NCBI GenBank assembly: GCA_029862745.1
Contig: JAOTWS010000005.1
Span: 1 to 64,000, forward strand
DNA from: Nitrosopumilus sp.
Lineage (GTDB): Archaea; Thermoproteota; Nitrososphaeria; Nitrososphaerales; Nitrosopumilaceae
Length of the DNA: 64,000 nt
Reading direction: 5' to 3'
This document shows, piece by piece, positions 1 to 8,706 of the stretch; position 1 is the stretch's first letter, and each line of letters opens with the position of its first letter. Made by a program: the position numbers and the translations under genes. The notes beneath the pieces are model-generated. The model was not told the DNA's origin and made no database searches. It saw only the letters and a program-made list of their open reading frames with translations.

Positions 1-126
1 TGTCAAATCTTCCACCTTCTCTTCTTCTTTCGCCACCTTCTCTTCTTGGACTGTCAAATCTTCCACCTTCTCTTCTTCTTTCGCCACCTTCTCTTCTTGG
101 ACTGTCAAATCTTCCACCTTCTCTTC
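1..126 (-). repeat. 51-bp tandem repeat encoding 17-residue RREGG repeats in Nop5
   Basis: Two full 51-bp units (1-51, 52-102) and a partial third (103-126) are essentially identical. Read on the minus strand in the nop5 frame they encode RREGGRFDSP plus RREGGER, an Arg/Gly-rich repeat. The array runs off the window, so copy number is unknown. Near identity of the units implies recent expansion or homogenisation. Confidence 0.9.
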
Positions 127-1273
127 TGAACATTTGAGGTGGCCTCGTATAATTCTCAGTTGGATTTTCATATTTTTTACCTATCTCATCAACTCGTATG
201 TTGAGTTTTTCAAGTAAAGTTTGATTTAGTCCCTCACCATAAACATCAACTCTTGCTGCAATGACTGCTTTTGCAGCAACTGCTCGTGCAATCTTTCCTC
301 TTTGCCATCTTGGGGCTGCATGAACCATTGCATGTTGGAATAACAATCCATGTTTTGGTGGTTGAGAACCTGTCTTCAGTGATCTAAACAATGCTTTTTC
401 TGCACCTAGTACTTGAATTGTACTGGCAGGAAGTGATGCTAATCTCTTAAGACTTCCAGCTCTTCCTAAAATTCTTGCACCTACTGCACTTCCAAGTATT
501 GCTGAAAGATTAGGTGCAATTTCTTGCATTTCAGACTCTACATGATCTTCAAGTTTTTTACGTAAATCATGAAAGTCAAGAATTTGTTTTGCAATTGATT
601 GAACAATTGATAAATTAACATCTGAGATATCGCCACCTCTACTCTTTGATGAAATTAATGATAACATTTCTACTTTCGATTCTGGAAAGCCTGCTTCGTC
701 AAAAACTTGCTTTGTTAATGATTCACGTTTTCCTGCAAGAACTATTTGTGCATATCCGTTGATACTGTCTATGATATTGTCTAATTCTGGAAAATGTAAT
801 CCATACCATTCTCTTAGTCTTGAACTAAGTCCATTTGCAATTTTATCAATTTCGTCTAGTGAATTAATTGCTTGAATAATATGCAGATCCGGACTTTCTG
901 ATACTTCTGTGACTTTTGAAGATGATAACCCTAGTGCAAACTCTCTAAGTTTTCCAAGCGTGTCTTGAAGATTAGATGCAAAGCCTGAATCAACAATAAT
1001 TTGTGGTTTTGTTGCTTGTGTGTTTTCCAATTCTAATTCATCCATAAGATAGCAATCAATAGAATATTTTTTTAGAATTGCAAGTAATGATTCATCGCTG
1101 ACTGAAACTCCTCTTTGAGTTGAAGCCAGATAGTTAACAAGCTCGTTTAATTTTGATTCTTTATTTTTCACTAAAAGATATTCTTTAACTGGATTTGAGA
1201 ATGGAAATGCCTTTTCCATCTTTTTATCATTGAATACTGATATCCCTAGTTCTGTTAAAATTACAGAATACAT
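1..1273 (-). CDS. nop5: Nop5/Nop56-type C/D box RNP protein (C-terminus beyond window)
   Basis: Core subunit of the archaeal box C/D ribonucleoprotein, which bridges L7Ae-bound guide RNA and fibrillarin for 2'-O-methylation of rRNA and tRNA. The reading frame is open from an ATG at 1273 to the window edge. The Nop domain is clear: a GSAVGARILGRAGSLKRLA stretch, then LPASTIQVLGAEKALF, then FQHAMVHAAPRWQRGKIAR. The N-terminal and coiled-coil regions precede it. After about residue 385 the protein changes into basic Gly/Arg-rich repeats (RREGGRFDSP type) instead of the lysine/glutamate tail usual in archaeal Nop5. Fibrillarin often follows this gene but would lie outside the window. It is divergent from pyrD across an 85-bp gap. 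Confidence 0.9.
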   Translation of the reverse strand, partial: MYSVILTELGISVFNDKKMEKAFPFSNPVKEYLLVKNKESKLNELVNYLASTQRGVSVSDESLLAILKKYSIDCYLMDELELENTQATKPQIIVDSGFASNLQDTLGKLREFALGLSSSKVTEVSESPDLHIIQAINSLDEIDKIANGLSSRLREWYGLHFPELDNIIDSINGYAQIVLAGKRESLTKQVFDEAGFPESKVEMLSLISSKSRGGDISDVNLSIVQSIAKQILDFHDLRKKLEDHVESEMQEIAPNLSAILGSAVGARILGRAGSLKRLASLPASTIQVLGAEKALFRSLKTGSQPPKHGLLFQHAMVHAAPRWQRGKIARAVAAKAVIAARVDVYGEGLNQTLLEKLNIRVDEIGKKYENPTENYTRPPQMFRREGGRFDSPRREGGERRREGGRFDSPRREGGERRREGGRFD

Positions 1274-1358
1274 GAATAGTTAATTTTAAATCACCTTTAA
1301 AAAAGGTACCAGAACTATCAATCAACTATTATATTCTAAACTTGGATGATTAATCAAA

Positions 1359-2270
1359 GTGGAATCCAGCCTTGAAACTTCCATAGGTCAAATACAGCTT
1401 GATCGACCTGTAATGTTAGCGTCAGGAATTTTAGGAATTTCATTAGATGTGTTTAAACGGCTATATCTGTCGGGCGCTGGTGCTGTTGTAACTAAATCTC
1501 TAAGTATAGAACCATGGGAAGGATATCCAAACCCTACTATTTTTAGTGTTAAAGGAGGTGGATGGATTAATGCAGTAGGTCTCTCAAATCCAGGCGCACC
1601 AAATTTTGCAAAAATAATTGAATCTAACAAAGATGTTCCAATTATTGTGAGTTTGGTTGGATCGATTCCTGAAGATTTTGAAATGATGATTAAACAATTT
1701 GAGCATTGTCAAGTAACAGCTTATGAATTAAATTTATCGTGCCCACATGTTGCTAAAGTTGGTCTTGAAGTTGGAGATGACATTGAATTGGTTAAGACAA
1801 TTGTTTCTACAGTAAAAAATTCTACTAGTACTCCTGTAATTGCTAAAGTAGGTCTTGGAACTTCTAATTATCTTAATACTGTTGGTGCTGCAATAGATTC
1901 TGGAATAGATGCAATTACTGCCATTAACACTGTTCGTGCTATGGGAATAGATGTTGAAACACAACGTCCAATTCTTAGTAATAGATATGGTGGATTATCT
2001 GGTACTCCCATAAAACCAATTGCAATAAGATGTGTGTATGAAATATCCTCAAAATATGATATTCCCATCATTGGTTGCGGTGGCATATCTACATGGGAGG
2101 ATGCAATTGAATTTTTCTTGGCAGGAGCATCTGCAATTCAACTTGGTAGTGCAATAGGTGAGAATTGGATAGGTGTATTTCATGAAATTAACAAAGGTAT
2201 CTTACAATATATGAAGAGAAAAAATTATTCAACTATCAAGGAAATGGTGGGACTTGCAAAGAGATCATAA
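1359..2270 (+). CDS. pyrD: Dihydroorotate dehydrogenase, class 1B catalytic subunit
   Basis: Oxidises dihydroorotate to orotate in pyrimidine synthesis, using FMN in a TIM barrel. The 303 residues match family length. Visible motifs are ELNLSCPHV (the class 1 active-site cysteine lies in this loop), the INTVRAMGID stretch with downstream NRYGGLSG (FMN/substrate loop), and IPIIGCGGIS followed by GASAIQLGSA (phosphate-binding glycines). The start is GTG at 1359. The pyrK reading frame begins 17 bp before this stop, which indicates the two-subunit class 1B enzyme (PyrD plus the iron-sulfur flavoprotein PyrK). Confidence 0.92.
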   Translation: MESSLETSIGQIQLDRPVMLASGILGISLDVFKRLYLSGAGAVVTKSLSIEPWEGYPNPTIFSVKGGGWINAVGLSNPGAPNFAKIIESNKDVPIIVSLVGSIPEDFEMMIKQFEHCQVTAYELNLSCPHVAKVGLEVGDDIELVKTIVSTVKNSTSTPVIAKVGLGTSNYLNTVGAAIDSGIDAITAINTVRAMGIDVETQRPILSNRYGGLSGTPIKPIAIRCVYEISSKYDIPIIGCGGISTWEDAIEFFLAGASAIQLGSAIGENWIGVFHEINKGILQYMKRKNYSTIKEMVGLAKRS

Positions 2271-3066
2271 TCATCCTACAATTGTTACAATTGAAAAAGT
2301 AATTGATGAAACACCCAGTGTTAGAACTCTAATCTTCTCAGATGAAGTAATGTCTGAAGCCCTTCCTGGGCAATTTGCAATGGTTTGGATTCCTGGAGTT
2401 AATGAGTTACCAATGAGTATAATGATTTCAAACGAACCTGGAAAGGCTGCGTTTACTGTAAGAAAACATGGATCTGCCTCTACTGGTTTGTTTAATGTAA
2501 AAGTAGGTGAACAAATTGGAATTAGAGGTCCATATGGAAATTCTTTTGATCTAAAAGAAGGAAAACTTTTGCTTGTTGGTGGTGGAACTGGTCTTGTTCC
2601 TATGATGAGATTGCTTACTTTTATAATGCCTCATGATGATGTTACTGTTCTAATTGGTGCAAAAACAAAAGATGAAGTCTTCTTTGAAGATTTGGCAAAA
2701 AGTCTTTTGGAGGAACATCTTCATAATGTAATTGTTTCAACTGATGATGGCAGTTATGGAGAAAAAGGATTTGTTACTGATATGGTTGAAAAACTTTTGA
2801 GTAAAACCAAATTTGACGGGGTGTATACATGCGGTCCTGAAATTATGATGTATAAAACTGTTCAATCTGCCAATTCTAGACATCTTTTTGTTCAAGCTAG
2901 CCTTGAACGAATGATGAAATGCGGTGTAGGAATTTGTGGTAGCTGCTGTGTTGGCACAGATCTAGTTTGTAGGGATGGAACTATTTTTGATGGATTACAT
3001 CTGTCCAAAAATAAGGAATTTGGCTTTTTTCATAGAAATAAGGCTGGAATTTTAGAACATTATTGA
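2254..3066 (+). CDS. pyrK: Dihydroorotate dehydrogenase electron transfer subunit
   Basis: FAD and [2Fe-2S] subunit that passes electrons from PyrD-bound FMN to NAD+. A ferredoxin-reductase-like FAD domain comes first (RGPYGNSF), then an NAD-binding domain (LLVGGGTGLVPMMRL, TCGPEIMM). The C-terminal cluster is KCGVGICGSCCVG followed by LVCRDG, supplying the four iron-sulfur cysteines. The TTG start at 2254 overlaps pyrD by 17 bp. No ATG precedes the FAD domain in frame, so the TTG is the best start. Translational coupling with pyrD is likely. Confidence 0.9.
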   Translation: MQRDHNHPTIVTIEKVIDETPSVRTLIFSDEVMSEALPGQFAMVWIPGVNELPMSIMISNEPGKAAFTVRKHGSASTGLFNVKVGEQIGIRGPYGNSFDLKEGKLLLVGGGTGLVPMMRLLTFIMPHDDVTVLIGAKTKDEVFFEDLAKSLLEEHLHNVIVSTDDGSYGEKGFVTDMVEKLLSKTKFDGVYTCGPEIMMYKTVQSANSRHLFVQASLERMMKCGVGICGSCCVGTDLVCRDGTIFDGLHLSKNKEFGFFHRNKAGILEHY

Positions 3067-3117
3067 ATCCTACTAGCAAGGTTTAAAATAAATCATAAAA
3101 TCCTTTTCATAAAGGAC

Positions 3118-4842
3118 ATGGGTAATCCAAAAATCGTTTTAACAGCTGATAGAACTTTGATGTCTCCATATAGGGGATTGTCTTTGGCAACATTTTTTGG
3201 ATGTGCGCCAGCAATTGATCCTCATAGAGATAAAAACAGTTTTTGGTATAAAATTCTTGGAAACCAAGTGACCCCAAAAATTCTATTTGATTTTATTTGT
3301 AATTATATCCCTCATACAAATGGCATTGCAAATTATGCACCATATGGATTAAGAAAATTGGAAGCTGGTTTACTCCGTGATGGATTTAGCAGACAAGATG
3401 TTGTAGTTGCTCATCCTGATCATATAGAACAATTCATCGGACCAGATACGCAAGTTGTTGGAACATATGAGATGGATCCTCTTGGAATGGGTCCAGTTAC
3501 TATGACATTTACTTATGGTCGAAAACAAACATCGTATGATGAATTTTACAATACTGAATTACATCACAGAATAAAAGCTGCTAAAGCAAAAACTGGAAGT
3601 AAAGCTAAAGTGATTTCTGGAGCATCTGGAACTTGGCAATACAACTATGATCCAGAAAAAATTGAAGAATTTGGAATCTATGCAATTCTTGAGGGTGAAC
3701 TTGGTGGAATCGCACCAGAAATTGATGGACATGCTGGACGATTTTTCAACTATTTGATCAATGGCGACTTTGAAAATATGGATCCTTTTAGAAAGAAAAG
3801 TGACTTTAAAGTTAACATTAAAGAATTTGAAAGAAACGGTAAAAAAATTCATGGAAGATTTGTTAATTTCTGGGATAGGCCTGAATTAGAAGAAATTCCT
3901 GATATTGTAGAACCTAGTATGCATGGGATGGTTGAAGTAATGCGTGGTTGTGGTAGAGGTTGTAAATTCTGTGATGTTACATTAAGATCATTAAGATACT
4001 ATCCTCCAGAAAAAGTCAAAAGAGAAATTGAGATTAACATTAAGAAAGGTGGTTCTAAATCTGCATGGATTCACAGTGATGATATATTCGTTTATGGAAT
4101 GGATCCTAGAACTGCAAAAGGTATGGAACCCAATAGAGAAGCATTAGAAGAACTATTTACTGCAATCATGTCTACTGGAGTTGAACATACAAACCCAACT
4201 CATGGAACATTAGCTGGTGCAATTGCTGATGAAAAATTAATTCCGAACCTCTCCAAAATTATGAAATCAAGTCCTGATAACATGATTGGTATTCAAGCTG
4301 GATTTGAAACTGGCAGTCTTCGATTAATTGGTAAATATGCAGATAGAAAACTTGCACCGTATTCTCCAGATGAATGGCATTGGGTTGTAAAAGAAGGTGT
4401 TAAAACTTTGAATCAAGATTACTGGATTCCAGCATTCACTTTGATTATGGGTCTTGATAATGATGAACAACCTGAAGATTCATGGGATACTATTAGATTA
4501 ATCAGCGAATTAGAACACGAACAACCTGATTCTATGTTTACTGCTACAGCTTTGACCTTTGTTCCAATTGGTTTACTAGAAAAATCTGACTTCTTCCATA
4601 TTGGAAATGAAATGACTCCTGCACAACTAGGTGTTCTATACAAAACATGGCAACACAATTTCAAATATGGTATTCAAAAATTCATGACCAAAACCGGATC
4701 AAAGGGCCCACAAAGATACTTTTTTAATGCTATAGCTAGATCCCTTGGAGGTGTACCTTTAGGTGCAATGGAGAAATATGCACGTAAAAAAAGTAAGGAA
4801 CACGAAAAAGTTATTGAGACAGTAAAGGCAAAATACTGGTAG
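3118..4842 (+). CDS. Radical SAM protein with probable B12-binding-like N-terminus
   Basis: A 574-residue protein carrying the radical SAM cluster motif CGRGCKFC at residues 278-285 (Cys278, 282, 285), directly followed by the strand and helix of a half-barrel (SLRYYPPEKV). The roughly 270 residues before it resemble the cobalamin-binding-like half seen in B12-type radical SAM enzymes (FFGCAPAID, ANYAPYGLRKLE, DVVVAHPDHIE). I do not see a decisive DxHxxG cobalamin motif, so B12 binding is inferred from architecture only. The substrate is unknown. It lies 51 bp after pyrK on the same strand, probably as its own unit. Confidence 0.75.
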   Translation: MGNPKIVLTADRTLMSPYRGLSLATFFGCAPAIDPHRDKNSFWYKILGNQVTPKILFDFICNYIPHTNGIANYAPYGLRKLEAGLLRDGFSRQDVVVAHPDHIEQFIGPDTQVVGTYEMDPLGMGPVTMTFTYGRKQTSYDEFYNTELHHRIKAAKAKTGSKAKVISGASGTWQYNYDPEKIEEFGIYAILEGELGGIAPEIDGHAGRFFNYLINGDFENMDPFRKKSDFKVNIKEFERNGKKIHGRFVNFWDRPELEEIPDIVEPSMHGMVEVMRGCGRGCKFCDVTLRSLRYYPPEKVKREIEINIKKGGSKSAWIHSDDIFVYGMDPRTAKGMEPNREALEELFTAIMSTGVEHTNPTHGTLAGAIADEKLIPNLSKIMKSSPDNMIGIQAGFETGSLRLIGKYADRKLAPYSPDEWHWVVKEGVKTLNQDYWIPAFTLIMGLDNDEQPEDSWDTIRLISELEHEQPDSMFTATALTFVPIGLLEKSDFFHIGNEMTPAQLGVLYKTWQHNFKYGIQKFMTKTGSKGPQRYFFNAIARSLGGVPLGAMEKYARKKSKEHEKVIETVKAKYW

Positions 4843-4850
4843 CCATACAA

Positions 4851-4860
4851 AAATATAAAT
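4851..4860 (+). promoter_or_regulatory. TATA box upstream of S30e
   Basis: AAATATAAAT ends 22 bp before the S30e ATG at 4883. That spacing fits an archaeal TATA box and a nearly leaderless transcript. Prediction from position and composition only. Confidence 0.45.
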
Positions 4861-4882
4861 TCATTAATTACTATCCAAAGTT

Positions 4883-5065
4883 ATGGCAACACACGGTTCC
4901 CTTACTAAAGCAGGAAAAGTAAGAGGACAAACTCCAAAAGTTGAAGGAAGGAAAATTGTAGGTACTAGTTCTAGTCTTAGGAATAAAAGTAACTTCAATA
5001 AGCGATTTGTACTGGGTAGATTCCCCGGTCAGAATAAACCTGGACAAAGAAGAAAGAGACGTTAG
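4883..5065 (+). CDS. rps30e: 30S ribosomal protein S30e
   Basis: Small archaeal/eukaryotic-type 30S subunit protein. The opening HGSLTKAGKVRGQTPKVEG is the S30e signature (HGSLARAGKVRGQTPK in homologues). A basic tail FNKRFVLGRFPGQNKPGQRR follows, to 60 residues, which is the family length. It stands alone between the radical SAM gene and radA, with its own TATA box. Confidence 0.93.
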   Translation: MATHGSLTKAGKVRGQTPKVEGRKIVGTSSSLRNKSNFNKRFVLGRFPGQNKPGQRRKRR

Positions 5066-5117
5066 TCGATTTTGTTAAAATTTTGTTATGCTACGATCCT
5101 TTTTTAAAACAATACCC

Positions 5118-5126
5118 TTATAAAGT
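5118..5126 (+). promoter_or_regulatory. TATA box upstream of radA
   Basis: TTATAAAGT is centred about 26 bp before the radA ATG at 5148, consistent with a leaderless transcript. The GTACCGTACTATACCGTA that lies between them contains a repeated TACCGTA, which is an unassigned possible regulator site. Confidence 0.45.
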
Positions 5127-5147
5127 ACTGGTACCGTACTATACCGT

Positions 5148-6290
5148 ATGGTTGAAGATTTAAGATTAGATAGTTTAGAGGGCGTAGGTCCTGTAACTAC
5201 AAGAAAATTATCCGATGCAGGTATCCACAACGTCATGGATCTCATCGTCAGAGGTCCTGTAGAGATTGCAGAAATCACTGGAATGGAAAAGGACACAGCT
5301 GAAAAAATAGTCAATAAAGCCAGACAACATTTGGTTGAAGGAGGATTAATTGCTAAAGACTTTGTAAGTGCAAGTGAAATTTACAAACACAGACAAAGTA
5401 TTGGCAAAATTACAACTGGTACAAATTGTCTTGATACATTATTTGATGGTGGTATTGAAACTCAAGCATTAACCGAAGTCTATGGAGAATTTGGTTGTGG
5501 TAAAACACAATTTGCTCATACACTATCTGTAATGGTTCAAAAACCAAAAGCAGAAGGTGGTCTTGATGGTGGCGTTTTGTATATTGATACAGAAAATACT
5601 TTCAGACCTGAAAGAATTGTGTCCATTGCTCAAGCACATGAAATGGATCCTGAGAAAGTTCTAGATCGTATTATAGTAGCTCGTGCATATAATAGTGCAC
5701 ACCAAACATTGATTCTAGAAGAAGCAGGTCAAATAATTGAAGAGAATAATGTAAAGCTAATTATTGCAGACTCTGCAGTGGGATTGTTCCGTTCTGAATA
5801 TCTTGGAAGAGGTACATTATCTGTTAGACAACAAAAACTAAATCATTTTGTCCATCTGCTCTCAAGAATTGCAGAAACATACAACTGTGCCGCACTTGCA
5901 ACAAATCAAGTTATGGCATCCCCTGATGTCTTCTTTGGAGATCCAACTCGTCCTATAGGTGGAAATGTAGTCGCACATACAAGTACCTACAGAATATACT
6001 TTAAAAAATCAGGCAAAAAACGAATTGCCAGAATGGTAGATAGCCCTCATCATCCTGAAGAGGAAGTTATCTTTGCTTTGGGTGAAGCAGGTGTGATCGA
6101 TCCTGAAGATGCAGAGAAAAAGACAAAAAAGACTACAAAAAAGGTAATTGCCAAAAAAACTAAAGAATCTGAAGTAGATACTACAGTGAAAACACCTGAA
6201 GTAGATACTACAGTGAAAACACCTGAAGTAGATACTACAGTATCTACAATAGATGTTGAATTAGATGATTTTGAACCAATAGAAGAATAA
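5148..6290 (+). CDS. radA: RadA recombinase with repeat-bearing C-terminal extension
   Basis: Archaeal Rad51/RecA-family strand-exchange ATPase for homologous recombination. The N-terminal helix-hairpin-helix domain (LDSLEGVGPVTTRKL) is followed by Walker A GEFGCGKT at residues 113-120, the VLYIDTENTF region and Walker B LIIADSAVGLF. The family usually ends near 320-325 residues after the core RMVDSPHHPEEEVIF strand. Here the protein continues to 380 residues with a lysine/threonine-rich stretch and three copies of EVDTTV. The extension looks disordered and is not needed for the recombinase fold. The gene appears monocistronic, with a T-rich terminator after it. Confidence 0.95.
   Translation: MVEDLRLDSLEGVGPVTTRKLSDAGIHNVMDLIVRGPVEIAEITGMEKDTAEKIVNKARQHLVEGGLIAKDFVSASEIYKHRQSIGKITTGTNCLDTLFDGGIETQALTEVYGEFGCGKTQFAHTLSVMVQKPKAEGGLDGGVLYIDTENTFRPERIVSIAQAHEMDPEKVLDRIIVARAYNSAHQTLILEEAGQIIEENNVKLIIADSAVGLFRSEYLGRGTLSVRQQKLNHFVHLLSRIAETYNCAALATNQVMASPDVFFGDPTRPIGGNVVAHTSTYRIYFKKSGKKRIARMVDSPHHPEEEVIFALGEAGVIDPEDAEKKTKKTTKKVIAKKTKESEVDTTVKTPEVDTTVKTPEVDTTVSTIDVELDDFEPIEE
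6171..6241 (+). repeat. 27-bp tandem repeat in the radA tail
   Basis: Two identical 27-bp units (6171-6197 and 6198-6224) plus a 17-bp partial third encode EVDTTVKTP repeats. They sit outside the recombinase fold, in a region free to expand or contract in steps of nine residues. Confidence 0.9.
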
Positions 6291-6306
6291 TATCTTCTCT
6301 TTCACC

Positions 6307-6335
6307 TTTTTCTTTTTACACTTTTTTTATTTTCT
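6307..6335 (+). terminator. T-rich terminator after radA
   Basis: Successive T runs (TTTTTCTTTTT, then TTTTTTTATTTTC) within 45 bp of the radA stop fit the U-tract type of archaeal intrinsic termination. No strong stem is needed or seen. Confidence 0.5.
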
Positions 6336-6379
6336 ATACTATTGATTAAATTATAATATGATTTGAGATATACTATATC

Positions 6380-7435
6380 ATGACAGATCTTTATCGTCTG
6401 CTCCCAGAAGAAATGGAGCAATTAGTAATAGATATGGGCTATCCCAGATATAGAGCAGATCAAATTCTATTACCGTTATATTATAAATTTCCAAAAGATA
6501 TCTCTGAGATTAAACAACTTCCAAAAAAAATGAGAGAAGAACTAATTGCAGCTGATTACACTATTGGTTCAGCAAAGCAAATTCATCAAGTTGTAAGTGA
6601 TGATGGAGATACTACAAAACTATTGCTTAAACTCACAAACGATAGTTATGTAGAAACTGTTCTAATGCAATATGAGTCATCCAAGATTGGCGGTCATCCA
6701 AGATCTACAATTTGTGTTTCAACTCAAATTGGATGTGCAATGGGATGTGTATTTTGTGCAACAGGACAAATGGGATTTGAAACAAATCTTAAATCTGAAC
6801 ACATTGTATCTCAAGTCATTCATTTTGCAGAACTTTTACAAAAACGAGGAGAGCATGTGACAAACTTGGTTTTCATGGGAATGGGTGAACCAATGGCAAA
6901 TTATGATGAAATGATTCGTGCTGTAAGAATTTTAACTCATGATCGAGGTTTTGGATTAGGTCAACGGCACATCACTATATCTACCATTGGAATTAGATCT
7001 GGAATAGAAAAATTAGCTGATGAAAATCTGCAGATTGGTCTTGCAATATCACTTCATGCTCCAAATAATGAATTACGTAAAAAACTAGTTCCTACAGCAC
7101 TTTCTAATTCTGTTCAAGATATTATTGAATCTGGAAGATATTATTTCAAAAAAACTGGTCGACGCGTGACATTCGAATATGCCCTCATGGCTGGTATCAA
7201 CGATTCCCCAGAAATTGCAAAAGAATTGGTTAGGCTTTTGAAAGGTAATGGCTCTCATGTAAATTTGATTCCTATCAATCCCACTGCCGGTGATTTTAAA
7301 CGCCCAACAGAAAAGAGTATTCTTGAATTTGAACAAATTTTATCCAGTGCTGGCATAAATTGTACAGTTCGTGTCGAAAAAGGAACAGAGATCTCTGCTG
7401 CTTGTGGACAGCTTAGAACTGATATCATCGGCTAA
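6380..7435 (+). CDS. rlmN: RlmN/Cfr-type radical SAM rRNA methyltransferase
   Basis: Predicted 23S rRNA A2503 (and tRNA A37) C2-methyltransferase. The cluster motif GCAMGCVFC gives Cys119, 123 and 126. Seven residues earlier is Cys112 (ICVSTQ), and near the end is Cys342 (AACGQL). These two match the resolving and methyl-carrying cysteines of E. coli RlmN (Cys118 and Cys355), so the dual-cysteine mechanism is intact. NLVFMGMGEPMANYD is also typical. Length (351) matches bacterial RlmN. The family is mainly bacterial, which points to an old acquisition by archaea. Cfr (C8 methylation) cannot be excluded by eye, but RlmN is likelier. Confidence 0.85.
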   Translation: MTDLYRLLPEEMEQLVIDMGYPRYRADQILLPLYYKFPKDISEIKQLPKKMREELIAADYTIGSAKQIHQVVSDDGDTTKLLLKLTNDSYVETVLMQYESSKIGGHPRSTICVSTQIGCAMGCVFCATGQMGFETNLKSEHIVSQVIHFAELLQKRGEHVTNLVFMGMGEPMANYDEMIRAVRILTHDRGFGLGQRHITISTIGIRSGIEKLADENLQIGLAISLHAPNNELRKKLVPTALSNSVQDIIESGRYYFKKTGRRVTFEYALMAGINDSPEIAKELVRLLKGNGSHVNLIPINPTAGDFKRPTEKSILEFEQILSSAGINCTVRVEKGTEISAACGQLRTDIIG

Positions 7436-7491
7436 TTTTCTTAAATCCTGTTCTAAGTCTTAAAATAGGGCTTTCAAAGATTTCACTCTAC

Positions 7492-7791
7492 ATGGCAACT
7501 AAGAAATCTCATGGTCGTTCACATGGATTTAAGCATAAATCCCGATCTGTGATGAGAAAACAGTCTCCAAGAGGAGTCTCATTTCTGTTACGTGAATACC
7601 AAGAAGGTCAGCAAGCCCTTGTCATCATTGATCCTCGACAGCACAAAGGATTACCTCACAGAAGATACCACGGAAAAGTAGGTGTCATTACAAGCGTTGG
7701 TAGACGTGCTATTACATTAGATGTGAAATTAGGTGATAAATCGAAAACCTTAATCACTAGATTGGATCACATAAAACCATTCGGTGTATAA
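7492..7791 (+). CDS. rpl21e: 50S ribosomal protein L21e
   Basis: Archaeal/eukaryotic 50S subunit protein, 99 residues. SHGRSHGFKHKSRSVMRK and RYHGKVGVITSVGRRAI are the family hallmarks. It heads a tightly packed operon: rpoF starts 1 bp after its stop, then a DUF655 gene, ksgA and a HemK-like methyltransferase follow. This gene order is widely conserved in archaea. Confidence 0.95.
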   Translation: MATKKSHGRSHGFKHKSRSVMRKQSPRGVSFLLREYQEGQQALVIIDPRQHKGLPHRRYHGKVGVITSVGRRAITLDVKLGDKSKTLITRLDHIKPFGV

Positions 7792-7792
7792 T

Positions 7793-8119
7793 ATGGAAGA
7801 AGTAAAAAAGAAACAAGCTATTTCTCTTTCGGAAGTTAAAGAAATTTTAGGAAAAGTTGATCCTGAAGAGATGGATCAAATCCAACGTTGGACATATGAT
7901 TATGTTTCAAAATTTGCGTCAATTGATTCTAAAGATGCAAAAGAAATGAAAAAACACCTCATCAAAGAATGTGAATTAACCGAAGACGAGGCTGTTGAGA
8001 TTGTTAACATTAGACCAACAAGTTTAGCTGAATTACGTTCTTTCACATTTGGATGGAAAAAATTAATTCTTGCTGAAACTCTAGAAAAAATGCTCAAGAT
8101 AATTAAGGAGTATTCGTAA
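7793..8119 (+). CDS. rpoF: RNA polymerase subunit RpoF (Rpb4 homologue)
   Basis: Stalk subunit of archaeal RNA polymerase, partner of RpoE/Rpb7. The 108-residue protein has the Rpb4 pattern: LSEVKEIL, then the acidic helices MDQIQRWTYDYVSKFA and KECELTEDEAVEIVNIRP, ending in helical LAELRSF. ATG at 7793 is preferred over the GTG at 7784, which would overlap the L21e stop. Confidence 0.88.
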   Translation: MEEVKKKQAISLSEVKEILGKVDPEEMDQIQRWTYDYVSKFASIDSKDAKEMKKHLIKECELTEDEAVEIVNIRPTSLAELRSFTFGWKKLILAETLEKMLKIIKEYS

Positions 8120-8139
8120 ATTTTTAGGAGTATTTTATT

Positions 8140-8706
8140 TTGTATAGGGCACAATCCCCACCTCGAAAGTATGAGGAATATGCATACGTTTTGGATTTTA
8201 ATCCTAGAGGAAAGTCTTCTACTGTACGTGGAAGAGAAGGAATTATTGTAACTGCAATTGGAGAAGATCATCTTACTCTTTTAGAGATTCTTGGAATACC
8301 AAACTCTGTATTTGAAATAGATGAGAAAATCTATATTGGAAAAGATGGACGCACTAAAGTTTTATCTGTTTTGGGCAAAATGGAATATGATAAAATTTCA
8401 TCGTCTGCACAAAGTGAATTGCCAATAGTAGTGCAAACTATTGTAACTGCCAATGAATCAAAATTCGTCGAATATATTAATAATGCAAGACCTTTAACTC
8501 CAAGAATACACGCACTTGAGTTGATTCCGGGAATTGGAAAAACATACATGAAAACAATGTTGGAAGAAAGAGAAAAGAAAAAATTTGAAAGCTATCAGGA
8601 TCTACAAGATAGAGTTGGATTCAAAGATCCAGTAAAACACATTTCGGAACGAATTATGGATGAAATTACTGGTGAAAGTAGAATGAACCTCTTTGTCAAG
8701 AGATGA
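8140..8706 (+). CDS. DUF655 family protein (HhH nucleic-acid-binding)
   Basis: Archaeal protein of 188 residues conserved between rpoF and ksgA. The N-terminal part is an OB-like beta region (YEEYAYVLDF, GREGIIVTAIGEDHLTLLE). The C-terminal part carries a helix-hairpin-helix ALELIPGIGKTYMKTMLEE. Function is not established; the context with ribosomal protein, RNA polymerase and rRNA dimethylase genes suggests RNA or ribosome-linked nucleic-acid binding. The start is TTG at 8140, with an AGGAG sequence 10 bp upstream deciding it. Its stop overlaps the ksgA start. Confidence 0.8.
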   Translation: MYRAQSPPRKYEEYAYVLDFNPRGKSSTVRGREGIIVTAIGEDHLTLLEILGIPNSVFEIDEKIYIGKDGRTKVLSVLGKMEYDKISSSAQSELPIVVQTIVTANESKFVEYINNARPLTPRIHALELIPGIGKTYMKTMLEEREKKKFESYQDLQDRVGFKDPVKHISERIMDEITGESRMNLFVKR

